NCBI GenBank assembly: GCA_026984045.1 | Contig: JALSSV010000013.1 | Location: 1-64,000 of the forward strand | Length of the DNA: 64,000 nucleotides | Reading direction: 5' to 3' | DNA from: Chromatiales bacterium | GTDB lineage: Bacteria; Pseudomonadota; Gammaproteobacteria; UBA6429; Thiohalophilaceae | Shown: piece by piece, positions 55,017 through 63,239 of the stretch | How the letters are laid out: each line of letters starts with the position of its first letter | How positions within the stretch are numbered: the first letter of the stretch is position 1 | Program-made: the position numbers and the translations under genes | Notes under the pieces: generated by a model | The model's input: the letters and a program-made list of their open reading frames with translations, nothing else | The model's database searches: none | Told to the model about the DNA's origin: nothing

Positions 55017-57059
55017 TCAGGCCGCAATGCCGCTGTGGCGCAGCAACGCGTCGATGCGCGGCTCGCGGCCGCGGAAAGCGATGAACAGTTCCATGGGATC
55101 CCGGCTGCCGCCCTGTTCAAGAACAGTATGCAGGAAGCGCCGGCCCGTTTCCGGGTCGAAGATCCCCTTTTCCTCGAACAGCGAGAAGGCATCCGCCGAG
55201 AGCACTTCGGCCCACTTGTAGCTGTAATACCCGGCCGCATAGCCGCCGGCGAAGATGTGGCTGAAACCATGCTGGAAGCGGTTGAAGGGCGCCGGCTTCA
55301 CCACTGCCACTTCGGCGCGCACCTCGTCGAGGATTTCCTGGATGCGGGCGCCGCGGGCGGGATCGTATTCATGGTGCAGGCGGAAGTCGAACAGGGAGAA
55401 TTCGAGCTGGCGCACCATCATCATGCCCGCCTGGAAGTTGCGTGCGGCGCTCATGCGCCGGAACAGATCCTCGGGCAGGGGTTCGCCGGTCTGGTAATGC
55501 CCGGCGATGAGGGCCAGCGCCTCCCGCTCCCAGCACCAGTTCTCCATGAACTGGCTGGGCAGCTCCACCGCGTCCCAGGGCACGCCGTTGATCCCGGAGA
55601 CGTCGATCCAGTCCACCCGGGTGAGCATGTGATGCAGGCCGTGGCCGAACTCGTGGAACAGGGTGATCACCTCGTCGTGGGTGAACAGGGCCGGCTGATC
55701 GCCCACCGGCGGCGTGAGATTGCAGGTGAGGAAGGCGACCGGGGTCTGCAGCGTGCCATCGGGGTGACGGAAGCGGCCACGGCAGTCGTCCATCCAGGCC
55801 CCGCCACGCTTGTTCTCGCGGGCATAGAGATCCAGGTAGAAGTGACCGCGCAGCTCGCCGTCCTCGTCGCGGATCTCGAAGAAGCGCACGTCGGGATGCC
55901 AGACCTCCACGCCTTCCACTTCCGCGATGCGCACGCCATACAGGCGCTCCACCACCTGGAACATCCCCGGAATCACCTTCGTTTCCGGGAAAAAGGGCTT
56001 GAGTTCTTCCTGGCTGATGGCGTAGGTGTGCTCGCGCAGTTTTTCCGAGTAGTAGGCGATGTCCCAGGGTTCGAGCCGCTCGATGCCGAAGCGCTCGCGG
56101 GCGAAGGCTTCGAGTTCGGCCAGTTCCTTCTGCGCCCGGGGGCGAGAGCGGGCCGCCAGATCGTGCAGAAAACCCAGCACCCGTTCGGGACTGTCGGCCA
56201 TCTTGGTGGCCAGCGAGCGTTCGGCATAGCTGCGAAAACCGAGCAGGTTGGCCAGCTCGTGGCGCAGGGCCAGGATTTCCTCCATCACCGGCGAGTTGTC
56301 CCACTTTCCGGCGAACGGGCCCTGATCGGAGGCCCGGGTCACGTAGGCTTCGTGCATCTCCCGACGCAGCTCGCGGTCGTCGGCATAGCTGACCACCGCG
56401 TAGTAGGAGGGGAAGTCGAGGGTGAACAGCCAGCCCTCCAGCCCCTTCTGTTCGGCCGCCTGACGGGCCATGGCCCGGGCCGACTCGGGCAGCCCGGAGA
56501 GCCTGGCTTCGTCGGTCACGTGGCGGGAGAAGGCCTGGGTGGCATCGAGCACGTTCTCCTCGAAGCGGGTGGTGAGCTGCGACTGGCGCTGGCGAATCTC
56601 GCGGTAACGATCCTTCTTCTTTGCCGGGAGATCCACCCCGGAGAGGTGGAAGTCGCGCAGGGCGTCGTCGATGACCTTGCGGCGGGCGGGATCCAGGCGG
56701 GCGTATTCGCCGGTGTCGTGCAGGGACTTGTAGGCCGCATACAGCTCGGCGTTCTGGCCAAGTTCGGTGCTGTATTCGGAGAGCTTGGGCAGGCAGGCGT
56801 TGTAGGCCTTGCGCAGGGGCTCCGAGTTGACCACCGAGTTCATGTGGCTGACCGGCGCCCAGACCCGCGACAGGCGATCCTCCATCGCTTCCAGCGGCCA
56901 CACCAGATTTTCCCAGGTGTAGGTGGCGTTCTCCGCCAGCAGTCGCTGCACGGTGGCGCGGTTCTCGGCCAGCAGCGCGTCGATGGCCGGCTCCACGTGT
57001 TCCGGGCGGATGTGGGCAAAGGGCGGCAGCCCCGTCATTTCCAGCAGGGGATTGGACAT
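55017..57059 (-). CDS. prlC: oligopeptidase A
   Basis: 680 residues, exactly the E. coli length. M3-family zinc metallopeptidase that degrades peptides, including cleaved signal peptides, in the cytoplasm. Zinc site HEFGHGLHHML, third ligand in SQFMENWCWE, and the conserved AGYYSYKWAEVLSADAF near the end. It follows nothing on its strand closely and is divergent from srkA by 50 bp. Confidence 0.97.
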   Translation of the reverse strand: MSNPLLEMTGLPPFAHIRPEHVEPAIDALLAENRATVQRLLAENATYTWENLVWPLEAMEDRLSRVWAPVSHMNSVVNSEPLRKAYNACLPKLSEYSTELGQNAELYAAYKSLHDTGEYARLDPARRKVIDDALRDFHLSGVDLPAKKKDRYREIRQRQSQLTTRFEENVLDATQAFSRHVTDEARLSGLPESARAMARQAAEQKGLEGWLFTLDFPSYYAVVSYADDRELRREMHEAYVTRASDQGPFAGKWDNSPVMEEILALRHELANLLGFRSYAERSLATKMADSPERVLGFLHDLAARSRPRAQKELAELEAFARERFGIERLEPWDIAYYSEKLREHTYAISQEELKPFFPETKVIPGMFQVVERLYGVRIAEVEGVEVWHPDVRFFEIRDEDGELRGHFYLDLYARENKRGGAWMDDCRGRFRHPDGTLQTPVAFLTCNLTPPVGDQPALFTHDEVITLFHEFGHGLHHMLTRVDWIDVSGINGVPWDAVELPSQFMENWCWEREALALIAGHYQTGEPLPEDLFRRMSAARNFQAGMMMVRQLEFSLFDFRLHHEYDPARGARIQEILDEVRAEVAVVKPAPFNRFQHGFSHIFAGGYAAGYYSYKWAEVLSADAFSLFEEKGIFDPETGRRFLHTVLEQGGSRDPMELFIAFRGREPRIDALLRHSGIAA

Positions 57060-57109
57060 GATTCGGTGTTAAGGTAGACGTTGTTGCAAGCAGAGGTCGT
57101 TAATCTAAC

Positions 57110-58150
57110 ATGACTGCCCGGCCCCCGACAGAACCGGATTCTGCGCCGCCCTATGCGGATCTGACCCCGGATCGGCTGCTCGACGCCATCGAGTCGGCCG
57201 GCTGGCGCTGCAGCGGCTCGGTGCTGGCCCTCAACAGCTACGAAAACCGGGTCTACCAGGTGGGGCTGGAAGACGGTGGCTTCCTGGTGGCCAAGTTCTA
57301 CCGCCCGGGGCGCTGGCCCGATGCGGCCATTCTCGAGGAGCACGCCTTCGCCGCCGAACTGGCCGCGGCGGAGATCCCGGTGGTGCCGCCGCTGGCCGAC
57401 GCCCGGGGCGAGACCTTGCACCACTTTGCCGGCCACCGCTTCGCCCTTTTCCTCCGCCAGGGCGGGCGGCCGCCGGAACTGGGCGATCCGGAACACCTGC
57501 GCTGGCTGGGCCGGGTGCTCGGGCGGCTGCATGCGGTGGGCGCCACGCGAAGCTTCGAGCACCGTCCCGTCCTGGACATCACACGCTTCGGCCGGGAACC
57601 CCTGGCCTTCGTGCTGGAACAGGGGTTCGTTCCCCCCGAGCTGACCCACAACTACCGGCTGGCGGCGGAAATGCTGCTGGCGCGCGTCGAGCGGCGCTTC
57701 GAGATGGCCGGCCCGCTGCGCCGCCTGCGCCTGCACGGGGACTGCCATCCCGGCAATATCCTGTGGACCGACGCCGGCCCCCATTTCGTGGATCTGGACG
57801 ACTGCCTGAGGGGGCCGGCGATCCAGGATCTGTGGATGCTGCTGTCGGGCGATGCGGCCGACATGGCTCGCCAGTTGCGCATCCTGCTGGAGGGCTATCG
57901 CCAGTTCATGGACTTCGATTCGGGCGAGCTGGTCCTGATCGAGGCCCTGCGCGGCCTGCGCCTTCTGCATTACAGCGGCTGGCTGGCCCGCCGCTGGCAC
58001 GATCCGGCCTTTCCCAGGGCCTTCCCCTGGTTCGACACCCCGCGCTACTGGGAAGACCAGCTCCAGACCCTGCGCGAACAGATCGAGCGGCTGGAACAAC
58101 CGCCCCTGTCACTCGACGAGACTGGCAGTGGCAGGACTTTTGCGGTCTAA
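57110..58150 (+). CDS. srkA: stress response kinase A (YihE/RdoA family)
   Basis: 346 residues. Choline-kinase-like Ser/Thr kinase: ALNSYENRVYQVGLEDGG (nucleotide loop), LRLHGDCHPGNILW (catalytic Asp and Asn) and FVDLDDCLRGPAIQD (metal Asp). E. coli SrkA protects against stress-driven cell death. In E. coli it lies beside dsbA; here it is divergent from prlC. Cytoplasmic. Confidence 0.92.
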   Translation: MTARPPTEPDSAPPYADLTPDRLLDAIESAGWRCSGSVLALNSYENRVYQVGLEDGGFLVAKFYRPGRWPDAAILEEHAFAAELAAAEIPVVPPLADARGETLHHFAGHRFALFLRQGGRPPELGDPEHLRWLGRVLGRLHAVGATRSFEHRPVLDITRFGREPLAFVLEQGFVPPELTHNYRLAAEMLLARVERRFEMAGPLRRLRLHGDCHPGNILWTDAGPHFVDLDDCLRGPAIQDLWMLLSGDAADMARQLRILLEGYRQFMDFDSGELVLIEALRGLRLLHYSGWLARRWHDPAFPRAFPWFDTPRYWEDQLQTLREQIERLEQPPLSLDETGSGRTFAV

Positions 58151-58195
58151 TGCCCGCCATCACGGCATCGCCCAAGCCTTTCCATTCATGCGTCC

Positions 58196-59503
58196 ATGCA
58201 GCAACCGCGTTTCCGATTCCGCTGGCTGATTCTGACCGTCCTTTTCGCCGGTTTCGCATTCACCGTCCAGGCCAACGAACGCCGTGAACCCCGCGACTGG
58301 GGCATCGCCTTCGGCCTGCGTTCGGCGCAGATCCCCTTCGAGGCCGAGGGCAAGCGGGTCTATGATGCCATCCCCCTGTTCTATTACGACGACGACGGGA
58401 TCCTGTTCCTCAAGGGCCTGGAAGGCGGCCTGCGCCTGTTGCGCCGGGATGGCTGGGACGTGTCGGCCCTCGGCCGCTATCGCTTCTTCGACATTCCGGC
58501 GCACTACCAGAACCGGATCCGCGGCAACGCCCTCGACGTGGGCGCGCGCCTGCGGGTGCGTCTCAATCCGTGGCTGCACCTCGATACGGAACTGTTCAAC
58601 GATCAGGAAGGGCGCTACCACGCCACCCTCGGCACCGGTTACCGCTGGCAGAACCGCTGGCTGGATCTCTACCCCTGGATCCGCCTGCGCTACAAGGACG
58701 CCGCGTTCAACGACCACTATTACGGCCTCGACCAGACCGCCGCCGGGGCCGCCTTCGATCTGGAAGCCGGTGCCGAGGCGCGGATCCATCTTTTCAGCAA
58801 TTTCTACCTGCTCGGCCGTCTCGACTTCACCGTCCTCGACGGCAAGACCGCCGGCTTCGCTACCATCGACAGCCCGGTGCAGCGCAACTACTACCTGGGC
58901 ATCGCCTTCTTCAAGCAGCATCACCCGGATGTCCGCCGACGGGTGACCTCGACCCCCTATCTGCGCCTGGCCCATGGCTGGGCCACGCCATCGAGTCTCG
59001 GCGAGATCTTCACCTTCAGCGACAAGCCCGATCCCTACCACAACCGGATGACCTCCCTGTTCTATGGCTATCCGCTCACCGACGCGCTGTTCGGCACGCC
59101 CATCAGCGTCTATCTCACTGCCGGCGCGGTGTGGCATCATGCCTCGGCGGTGCAGGCCAACACGGGCGAATACGTCATGGGCATCAAGGGCTATTACACC
59201 TTCCGACACCCGATCCGCTGGCGGCTGGGCATCGCCGAGGGGCTGTCCTATGCCACCAGCATCACCTGGATCGAACAGCACGAGATGGACATCAACAACT
59301 ACCGGGCCAGCAAGCTGCTGGACTACCTCGACTTCTCGGCCGATCTCAATCTCGGCGATCTGTTCCGCCAGCGCGACTGGCGGCACTGGTGGTTCGGCCT
59401 CGGCATCCATCACCGCTCCGGCATCTACGAAAGCACCTCGGCCTTCGGCCGCATCAAGGGCGGCAGCAACTACAAGACCCTCTATCTGCAGTATCACTGG
59501 TAG
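58196..59503 (+). CDS. MipA/OmpV-like outer-membrane barrel
   Basis: 435 residues with a signal peptide (FRWLILTVLFAGFAFTVQAN). The start of the mature protein, WGIAFGLRSAQIPFEAEGKR then DAIPLFYYDDDGILFLKG, matches the MipA/OmpV pattern (scaffold for murein enzymes). It is longer than MipA (about 250), with a second barrel-like half that ends GIHHRSGIYESTSAFGRIKG and GGSNYKTLYLQYHW. The H-x-S and GGSN positions recall lipid A deacylase PagL-type ends, which I cannot confirm. Followed 8 bp later by the hemerythrin gene. Confidence 0.7.
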   Translation: MQQPRFRFRWLILTVLFAGFAFTVQANERREPRDWGIAFGLRSAQIPFEAEGKRVYDAIPLFYYDDDGILFLKGLEGGLRLLRRDGWDVSALGRYRFFDIPAHYQNRIRGNALDVGARLRVRLNPWLHLDTELFNDQEGRYHATLGTGYRWQNRWLDLYPWIRLRYKDAAFNDHYYGLDQTAAGAAFDLEAGAEARIHLFSNFYLLGRLDFTVLDGKTAGFATIDSPVQRNYYLGIAFFKQHHPDVRRRVTSTPYLRLAHGWATPSSLGEIFTFSDKPDPYHNRMTSLFYGYPLTDALFGTPISVYLTAGAVWHHASAVQANTGEYVMGIKGYYTFRHPIRWRLGIAEGLSYATSITWIEQHEMDINNYRASKLLDYLDFSADLNLGDLFRQRDWRHWWFGLGIHHRSGIYESTSAFGRIKGGSNYKTLYLQYHW

Positions 59504-59511
59504 GACAAGCC

Positions 59512-59946
59512 ATGCTCATCGACCCCGACGACTTCCCCCGCGTGGAACTGGACTTCATGAACCGCGTGCACGACGAGGAAGTGGCCATGCTCAACCGCCT
59601 GGCCGACCTGGTCACGCAACGCGAGACGGACCCGGCCGTGCAGGCCGACATCGACGCGCTGCTGAACGCCTTCCTCACCCACATGCGCCGGCACTTCGCC
59701 GACGAGGAAGCCATGATGCGCCGCATCGCCTTCCCGCCCTATCCGGTCCACAAGCAGGAACACGATCGCGTGCTCGATGCGCTGACCGCGCTCCACGAAC
59801 AGACCGACCGCCGCGAGCTGGAACGCTTCCTGCTCGAGGAACTCCCGGGATGGCTCGACCAGCACGTGGCCACCATGGACATGATCACGGCCCGCTTTCT
59901 GGCCATGCAGGGGGTCAGCGAGCCCGGCGACAATGTTGAAACCTGA
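59512..59946 (+). CDS. bacteriohemerythrin
   Basis: 144 residues. Di-iron oxygen-binding four-helix bundle. All ligands are visible: His20, His57, His61 with Glu65 (HFADE), His80 and His84 (HKQEH), and His118 with Asp123 (HVATMD). Stores, carries or senses O2 in the cytoplasm. It starts 8 bp after the MipA-like stop and precedes the Crp/Fnr regulator and the copper-oxidase pair. Confidence 0.93.
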   Translation: MLIDPDDFPRVELDFMNRVHDEEVAMLNRLADLVTQRETDPAVQADIDALLNAFLTHMRRHFADEEAMMRRIAFPPYPVHKQEHDRVLDALTALHEQTDRRELERFLLEELPGWLDQHVATMDMITARFLAMQGVSEPGDNVET

Positions 59947-59970
59947 GTCCCACTTGCAGCCTGCGCCGGC

Positions 59971-59998
59971 TTGGCCTTTCGCGACAGCCTGCTAGAAT
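59971..59998 (+). promoter_or_regulatory. sigma-70 promoter of the Crp/Fnr gene
   Basis: -35 TTGGCC (59971-59976), 16-bp spacer, -10 TAGAAT (59993-59998), 38 bp upstream of the start codon. Confidence 0.55.
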
Positions 59999-60036
59999 TC
60001 ATTGAACCCCCCTGAGCAGCGTTTGCAGGTCACGCC

Positions 60037-60726
60037 ATGTCCGCCACGCCAGAGAGCCTCGCCATCCCCGAACTGCTGAGTCGGACCTATCCCGATCTGG
60101 CCGCCGACGACAGTCCCGAATGGCTGGCGCTGCTGCGCCAAGCGCGGGTGGCGGAAAATCCGGCCGGCACCAGCCTGGTGCGAGCCGGGGATCACTGCAC
60201 CCGCTTCCTGCTGCTGCTCGAGGGCACCCTGCGCATCTACCAGCTCGCCGAGGACGGCCGCGAGGTCACCCTCTATCGCATCCACCCCGGCGACACCTGC
60301 CTGATGAGCCTCTCCAGCCTGCTCCACGGCCAGCCCTTCAAGGCCAACGCCGAATCGGAAACCCCCAGCCGCGCCCTGACCTTCAGCGCCGCCGACTTCC
60401 ATCGCGCCATGGCCGTCTCCGAGGCCTTCCGCACCCGCGTGCTCACCTCCCTGGTGAACACCGTCTGCACCATGATGCACACCTTCTACGACACCGCCTT
60501 CCAGACCCTCGACATGCGCCTGGCCTGCCTGCTCGGCCGCCTCTTCGAGCGCGCCGGCAGCGACGTGATCCATATCACCCACCAGGAACTGGCCCGCGAG
60601 CTGGGCACCTCGCGCGAAGTGGTCAGCCGCCTGCTGAAGAAACTCGAACAGCAGAAATTCGTGCGCCTGGCCCGCGGGCGCATCGAAGTGGGCGAGAACC
60701 GGGGCCTGCCCGGCAGCGAAGGCTGA
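60037..60726 (+). CDS. Crp/Fnr family transcription regulator
   Basis: 229 residues. A cyclic-nucleotide-binding-like beta-roll (GTSLVRAGDHCTRFLLLLEG, VTLYRIHPGDTCLMSLSSLL) and a C-terminal winged helix with the recognition segment ELARELGTSREVVSRLLKKL. There is no N-terminal four-Cys cluster, so it is not a classical Fnr. Cys54, Cys89 and others might respond to redox, or it may bind heme as in Dnr-type proteins; I cannot tell. Likely controls the neighbouring hemerythrin or copper-oxidase genes, an inference from position. Confidence 0.88.
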   Translation: MSATPESLAIPELLSRTYPDLAADDSPEWLALLRQARVAENPAGTSLVRAGDHCTRFLLLLEGTLRIYQLAEDGREVTLYRIHPGDTCLMSLSSLLHGQPFKANAESETPSRALTFSAADFHRAMAVSEAFRTRVLTSLVNTVCTMMHTFYDTAFQTLDMRLACLLGRLFERAGSDVIHITHQELARELGTSREVVSRLLKKLEQQKFVRLARGRIEVGENRGLPGSEG

Positions 60727-60766
60727 ACCCGGCCCGCACCAGTATCAGTGCTTCCGAATACGCTGA

Positions 60767-60785
60767 TTTTGTAACCATTACAAAA
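60767..60785. promoter_or_regulatory. 19-bp perfect palindrome upstream of the copper-oxidase operon
   Basis: TTTTGTAA-CCA-TTACAAAA, two exact 8-bp arms, 40 bp after the Crp/Fnr stop and 213 bp before the first copper-oxidase gene. It is a candidate operator. Confidence 0.55.
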
Positions 60786-60789
60786 CTGT

Positions 60790-60812
60790 AACCTTCGTCA
60801 CAGACGAAGGTT
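60790..60812. promoter_or_regulatory. 23-bp dyad with CueR-like arms
   Basis: AACCTTCGTC-ACA-GACGAAGGTT. The inner 21 bp (60791-60811) begin ACCTTC and end GAAGGT, the arm wording and total length of CueR-type copper operators. The -35 and -10 positions expected around such an operator are poor, and a simple hairpin after the Crp/Fnr gene is the other reading. Confidence 0.45.
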
Positions 60813-60997
60813 GGTGCCTTTCGATTTACTGTCACTACTGACGGTCGTTCCCCCGGTTTCGGGAGGGTTGCACCACCGTCTGCAGGGACAGCCCGGCCTC
60901 CTTCGCCTCCCAAAAACAACAGGGACTTTCATCGGCGGCAACAACAATAATCCTGCCGCCGGCGTTCATCCATACCGACCACAAGGGAGAACCCAGC

Positions 60998-61999
60998 ATG
61001 AAACGCAGAGACTTTCTGAGGATCGGCTCCGCCGGTCTCGCGGGTTCGCTGCTCGGCGCCACCGGCCTGCTGTCCTGGACGCCGCGCGCGAACGCCGCGA
61101 CCCTCGAGCGCACCTTCCATGTCACGGAAGGCTTCATCACCCAGATCGACGGCACCGACGTCTACTTTCGCGGCTACAGCGCCAGCCCCACCGGTCTCGA
61201 CGTGCCGGGCGAGGCGCTCATCGTCCAGGCCGGCGACACCCTGCGCCTGACCATCGTCAACACCCTGAACGTGGCCACCAGCTTCGTCATCGATGGCGTG
61301 GTGGACAGCGGGCCGATCGGCCCCGGCGAGACCCGCACCGTGACCTTCACCGTCGATCAGCCCGGTTCCTATCTCTATCACGACAACCTGAACGCCCCCC
61401 ACAACCGCCTCCTCGGCCTACACGGTGGCCTGGCGGTGATGCCGGCCGGCAGCAGCAACGAGCTGTATCCGGGCAGCCCCACCTTCGTGCAGCAGTATTT
61501 CTGGCTCTTTCACGACATCGATCCGGCCTGGCACGATCGGTTGCGCCGCGGCCTGGCGCCCAACACCGCCTACACGCCCCGCTACTTCACCCTCAACGGC
61601 CTCTCCGGCCGGCCGCCAGGCGCCCCCGGCAGCGGCGATCCGAGCATCGACAGCATGCACGATCCCCGTTCGGCCCTGCACGGCTCGATCGGCGATCGGG
61701 CCCTGATCCGGATCATGAATGCCGGTCTGGCCGCCCAGTCCGTCCACTGCCACGGCAACCACATGGAATGGCTGACCGAGAACGGCGTGATCCGGCCCGA
61801 CGTCTGGGAGAAGGATTGTCTCTACCTGGACGGCGACAAGGGCGCGCTGGACGTGATCTATCCCTTCGAGGTGCCGCCCGACTCCTGGCCTCCCGCCCGC
61901 ACCGGCGAATATCCGATGCACCTGCATTCGGAAATGTCCCAGACCGCTGCCGGCGGCTATTACATGTTCGGCGCGATCACCGACATCTTCTTCGAATAA
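60998..61999 (+). CDS. split multicopper oxidase, subunit A (Tat-exported)
   Basis: 333 residues. MKRRDFLRIGSAGLAGSLLG is a Tat leader ending about residue 33. Two cupredoxin domains follow. In the first (34-150), the usual copper sites have become SFVIDG and YLYHDN, so the ligands are largely lost. In the second (190-333), VHCHGNH at 249-255 and MHLHSEM at 307-313 keep two His-x-His pairs like those of a trinuclear cluster, but Leu309 replaces the type 1 Cys of the normal HCH. This resembles domains 1 and 3 of a three-domain laccase. It needs a partner, apparently subunit B, 15 bp downstream. Confidence 0.78.
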   Translation: MKRRDFLRIGSAGLAGSLLGATGLLSWTPRANAATLERTFHVTEGFITQIDGTDVYFRGYSASPTGLDVPGEALIVQAGDTLRLTIVNTLNVATSFVIDGVVDSGPIGPGETRTVTFTVDQPGSYLYHDNLNAPHNRLLGLHGGLAVMPAGSSNELYPGSPTFVQQYFWLFHDIDPAWHDRLRRGLAPNTAYTPRYFTLNGLSGRPPGAPGSGDPSIDSMHDPRSALHGSIGDRALIRIMNAGLAAQSVHCHGNHMEWLTENGVIRPDVWEKDCLYLDGDKGALDVIYPFEVPPDSWPPARTGEYPMHLHSEMSQTAAGGYYMFGAITDIFFE

Positions 62000-62014
62000 G
62001 GGAGGAACCAGCGA

Positions 62015-63043
62015 ATGTTCGACATCGAAAAGCGCAATCGACGCATGATGGGCATGGGTGGCCGCGGTGGCGGCATGGGTGGCCGCGGTGGCGGCATGGG
62101 TGGCGGCTGCTACATCTATGATGAAAACCAGCGGGCCAACGATACCCTCGTCACGCCCGACGTGACCTTCCGCCGGGGCATCTACATGAACGGCTCCATG
62201 ACCATGGACGACGGCAATACCGTGACCATCTGGGGCTTCACCGATGGCGGTGGCGGCATGTCCATGGGCGGGCCGTTCCCCTCGCCGGCCATGCGCGTGA
62301 CGCAGGGGCAGATCGTCCACACCCAGCTCACGGTGCCCATGTGCTGCGCCCATACCATCCACCATCACGGCATCGAACCGGGCTGGGAATCCGATGGCGT
62401 GGGGCACATCTCCTGGGACGTGAGCGGCACCACCTATACCTACCAGTGGCGGCCCATGCATCCCGGCACCTACTTCTACCACTGCCACACCAACACCGTG
62501 CTGCATGCCGAGATGGGCATGTACGGCGCCCTGATCGTGGATCCGCCGGAAGGCCCCGGCACCCTCTATTCGGGCGGCCCCACCTACGACATGGAAGCCT
62601 TCTGGGTGGTGGACGAAATCGACTCCTTCTGGCACACCCTGAACTGGACCGCCGGCACCTGCGGCTCCGACGTGGGCCTGAACGATCTCAATCCCGACTA
62701 TTTCATCATCACCGGGGTGGATGGCGCCCAGTCGGCCATGAACGCCCCGGGCATCGCCACCACCATGCAGGTGGGTCAGAAGCTCCTGGCCCGCTACATC
62801 TGCGCCGGCTACCATCCGCAGCGCATCCATTTCGGGGGGCTCACCGGCACCATCCACATCTCCGACGGCCGGGTGCTCCCGCGCCCGGTACAGGTCACCG
62901 AACTGCGCGCCCACTCGGGCGAGCGCTACGACGTGATCTTCGAACCGGACACGCCCGGCGAGTACATCATCACCTGCGAGATCCGGCACTGGGTCAGCGG
63001 CGAGGTGCTCGGCACCGCCCGCACCCGGATCACCGTCACCTGA
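62015..63043 (+). CDS. split multicopper oxidase, subunit B (no signal peptide)
   Basis: 342 residues from ATG 62015, with a GGGAGGAACC ribosome site. No signal peptide; instead the start carries Met/Gly/Arg repeats (residues 11-31). The first cupredoxin domain has AHTIHHHGIEP (His116 and His118) and YFYHCHTNTVLHAEMGMYG (His156, Cys157, His158, His164, Met169), so the type 1 site and half of the trinuclear cluster are here. The second domain (about 225-342) is the connector type (DGRVLPRPVQVTELRAHSGE, RYDVIFEPDTPGEY). Together A and B would give the four His-x-His pairs of a laccase. B may cross the membrane with A. Confidence 0.78.
   Translation: MFDIEKRNRRMMGMGGRGGGMGGRGGGMGGGCYIYDENQRANDTLVTPDVTFRRGIYMNGSMTMDDGNTVTIWGFTDGGGGMSMGGPFPSPAMRVTQGQIVHTQLTVPMCCAHTIHHHGIEPGWESDGVGHISWDVSGTTYTYQWRPMHPGTYFYHCHTNTVLHAEMGMYGALIVDPPEGPGTLYSGGPTYDMEAFWVVDEIDSFWHTLNWTAGTCGSDVGLNDLNPDYFIITGVDGAQSAMNAPGIATTMQVGQKLLARYICAGYHPQRIHFGGLTGTIHISDGRVLPRPVQVTELRAHSGERYDVIFEPDTPGEYIITCEIRHWVSGEVLGTARTRITVT
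62054..62107 (+). repeat. 21-bp in-frame tandem repeat in subunit B
   Basis: Two exact copies of a 21-bp unit (62054-62074, 62075-62095) that begins ATGGGTGGCCGC, then a partial copy to 62107. It encodes MGGRGGG twice plus MGGG. Identical DNA copies suggest recent expansion. Confidence 0.85.
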
Positions 63044-63067
63044 CCACAGGGGAGAAGCTGAGGGACT

Positions 63068-63097
63068 GGGGGATGCTTCGGCATCCCCCTTTTTTTT
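63068..63097 (+). terminator. intrinsic terminator of the copper-oxidase operon
   Basis: GGGGGATGC-TTCG-GCATCCCCC, a perfect 9-bp stem with a UUCG loop, followed by eight T, 24 bp past the stop. A second dyad, CGGGAAACG/CGTTTTCCG near 63098-63121 with A and T runs on both sides, may stop transcription from the other direction. Confidence 0.95.
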
Positions 63098-63239
63098 CGG
63101 GAAACGCACGCGTTTTCCGAAAAAAGGGACCGCGGGCGGGTTGCGAGGGACGAAGGGAGCGGGTTGCCGTATAATCGCGCAATCTGTCATTGCGCCTTAG
63201 CAGGCGGTTAGGGCGCCTCAGCCACGGGAATCCAGGAAC

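Noticed and set aside
60790-60812. Intrinsic terminator of the Crp/Fnr gene
   Set aside because: The stem is perfect but no T run follows; kept as a possible operator rather than a terminator.
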